A DNA stretch of 6,188 bases from positions 1 to 6,188 of the forward strand of contig JABMRN010000291.1 of NCBI GenBank assembly GCA_013202515.1, written 5' to 3'. Numbering within the stretch: position 1 is the stretch's first letter; the number at the start of each line of letters is the position of its first letter. Under the pieces are notes generated by a model that saw only the letters and a list, made by a program, of their open reading frames with translations, did no database searches and had not been told where the DNA came from. Positions 5,379 to 6,188 of the stretch are shown here, piece after piece. A program made the position numbers and the translations under genes. This stretch comes from Candidatus Omnitrophota bacterium (GTDB lineage: Bacteria > Omnitrophota > Gorgyraeia > JABMRN01).

Positions 5379-5978
5379 ATGAATTTTATTAAAAGCCTTA
5401 TTATTTTCTTGTATCTGATTATCTATCTCATCGTGGGAGGTTCGCTAATAATTCTTTCACTCAACATATTCACATTAGATCAGATTGTTTTAGGTGCCGA
5501 ATATATCTACGGCGACCAAAATCTTAAAGTTGCCGTAGGCGTCTTAGGTCTTATGTTTGTACTTATAGGCATTTTATCGGCCCAGATATCTTTTGGTAAA
5601 ATAAAACGTGAGAAGACGATTGCCTTTGATAATCCTGATGGCCAGGTAGTCATATCGCTAAGTGCAATCGAGGATTTTATTAAGAAGATTATAAAGGATA
5701 TTCCGCAGGTAAAGGAGATAAGATCGTCTGTTTCGGCAAGCAAGAAGGGCATAAATGTTGTGAGCAAGGCAACGCTCTTTTCTGATTCCAACATCCCGGA
5801 ACTCACTGAAAAAATACAGTCCATGGTTAAAACTAAACTCCTTGAGATGCTGGGAATTGAGGAGACAATAAGCGTAAAAATTCACGTTGTTAAGTTGCTT
5901 GCGAGGGCAGGTGCAAAAGAAGAGATACAGGAGCCCAAAGAGGCTTCCCGGCACATTCCCTTTGGAAGCATTGAATAG
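5379..5978 (+). CDS. amaP: AmaP-like, Asp23-family membrane protein
   Basis: The 199-residue protein has two N-terminal membrane segments (about 7-30 and 51-68) joined by a short loop. A cytoplasmic Asp23/DUF322-like domain follows at about 87-173, starting GQVVISLSAIEDFI and ending SVKIHVVKLL, with a charged tail. This is the layout of AmaP, the membrane anchor for the alkaline shock protein Asp23 in Staphylococcus. The start ATG is chosen at 5379 because TTGGAGGAT (5367-5375, GGAGG five bases away) is an excellent ribosome binding site; the frame is open back to a TTG at 5340, which adds 13 unlikely residues. In B. subtilis the gene after accB-accC is yqhY, a soluble Asp23-family protein linked to control of acetyl-CoA carboxylase; here the product is membrane-anchored. 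A function in membrane stress or in lipid synthesis control is inference. Confidence 0.8.
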   Translation: MNFIKSLIIFLYLIIYLIVGGSLIILSLNIFTLDQIVLGAEYIYGDQNLKVAVGVLGLMFVLIGILSAQISFGKIKREKTIAFDNPDGQVVISLSAIEDFIKKIIKDIPQVKEIRSSVSASKKGINVVSKATLFSDSNIPELTEKIQSMVKTKLLEMLGIEETISVKIHVVKLLARAGAKEEIQEPKEASRHIPFGSIE

Positions 5979-6001
5979 ATAGAATAAAGGAGGAAAGGCA
6001 G

Positions 6002-6188
6002 ATGAGAAGAATCGGAATCTTAACAGGCGGCGGTGATTGCCCCGGATTAAATCCAACCATTAGAGCAGTCGTCAGAAAGGCTCTGGAAGAAAAATTTTCA
6101 GTTTTAGGAATAAAAAACGGATGGAAGGGCTTGATTGAAAAGGATGTCATGAAACTTGATTTAAATTCGGTTTCCGGCATACTGCCGA
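6002..6188 (+). CDS. pfkA: 6-phosphofructokinase, N-terminal part (cut by window edge)
   Basis: The first 62 codons of a phosphofructokinase are visible. The start GILTGGGDCPGLNPTIR (5-21) is the phosphoryl-donor binding loop of the PfkA family, followed by VLGIKNGWKGL (35-45), where the family has V-x-G-x-x-x-G-x-x-G-L. The enzyme phosphorylates fructose 6-phosphate in glycolysis. The GGGDC form is common in actinobacterial, spirochaete and PPi-type relatives. The Gly/Asp position that separates ATP from PPi users (near residue 104 in E. coli) lies beyond the edge, so the donor cannot be stated. N-P-T-I-R replaces the more usual N-A-x-I-R. The ATG is preceded by AAAGGAGG (5986-5993) eight bases away, a perfect ribosome binding site, and follows the AmaP-like stop by 23 bases, so it is probably in the same operon. 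Confidence 0.9.
   Translation, partial: MRRIGILTGGGDCPGLNPTIRAVVRKALEEKFSVLGIKNGWKGLIEKDVMKLDLNSVSGILP

Noticed and set aside
5507..6180. Overlapping minus-strand open frames opposite the AmaP-like gene and pfk
   Set aside because: They are shadows of the plus-strand genes, which have strong Shine-Dalgarno sites and family motifs.

Overview
The window is a compact, AT-leaning bacterial segment. Eight genes read left to right on the + strand, a ninth is cut by the right edge, and the first codons of a divergent gene lie at the extreme left. Gene assignments rest on motifs read from the translated sequence. No rRNA, tRNA, CRISPR array, insertion sequence or phage feature was seen. The source organism cannot be fixed from the window. 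The central gene order (aroQ, M24 peptidase, efp, accB, accC, Asp23-family gene) is the one known from Firmicutes such as Bacillus subtilis (yqhS-yqhT-efp ... accB-accC-yqhY). The AT-rich codons, strong Shine-Dalgarno sites and single-domain variants would also fit an uncultured candidate phylum such as Omnitrophota; this is a low-confidence guess.

Layout: positions 1-224 hold a partial minus-strand gene and a divergent intergenic region with a promoter facing each way; the rightward one is a perfect sigma70-type consensus (TTGACA, 17 bp, TATAAT). It drives a 109-residue unrecognised single-pass membrane protein (225-554). After a short AT-rich gap with a second possible promoter comes a 325-residue multi-pass protein of the YbhN/AglD/MprF-flippase-like family (650-1627). 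A 56-residue Trm112-like zinc ribbon with a GTG start follows (1645-1815) and overlaps aroQ (1815-2252). Then come a catalytic-domain-only M24 aminopeptidase P-like protein (2263-2928), elongation factor P (2925-3482), accB (3524-3967), accC (3970-5316), an AmaP/Asp23-family membrane protein (5379-5978) and the first 62 codons of 6-phosphofructokinase (6002 to the edge).

From 1645 to the right edge the genes overlap or lie at most 62 bp apart and no convincing terminator is seen, so they are probably one transcription unit, perhaps starting at about 620-650. It joins aromatic precursor synthesis (aroQ), peptide turnover (M24), translation of polyproline stretches (efp), the first step of fatty acid synthesis (accB, accC), a membrane-anchored Asp23-fold protein and glycolysis (pfk). 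The most unusual observation is the EF-P tip loop: the residue normally a modified lysine is Gln32, followed by Arg33, so known lysine modifications could not act there. Also notable are the very basic single-domain M24 peptidase and the membrane-anchored Asp23-family protein where Bacillus has a soluble one after accBC.
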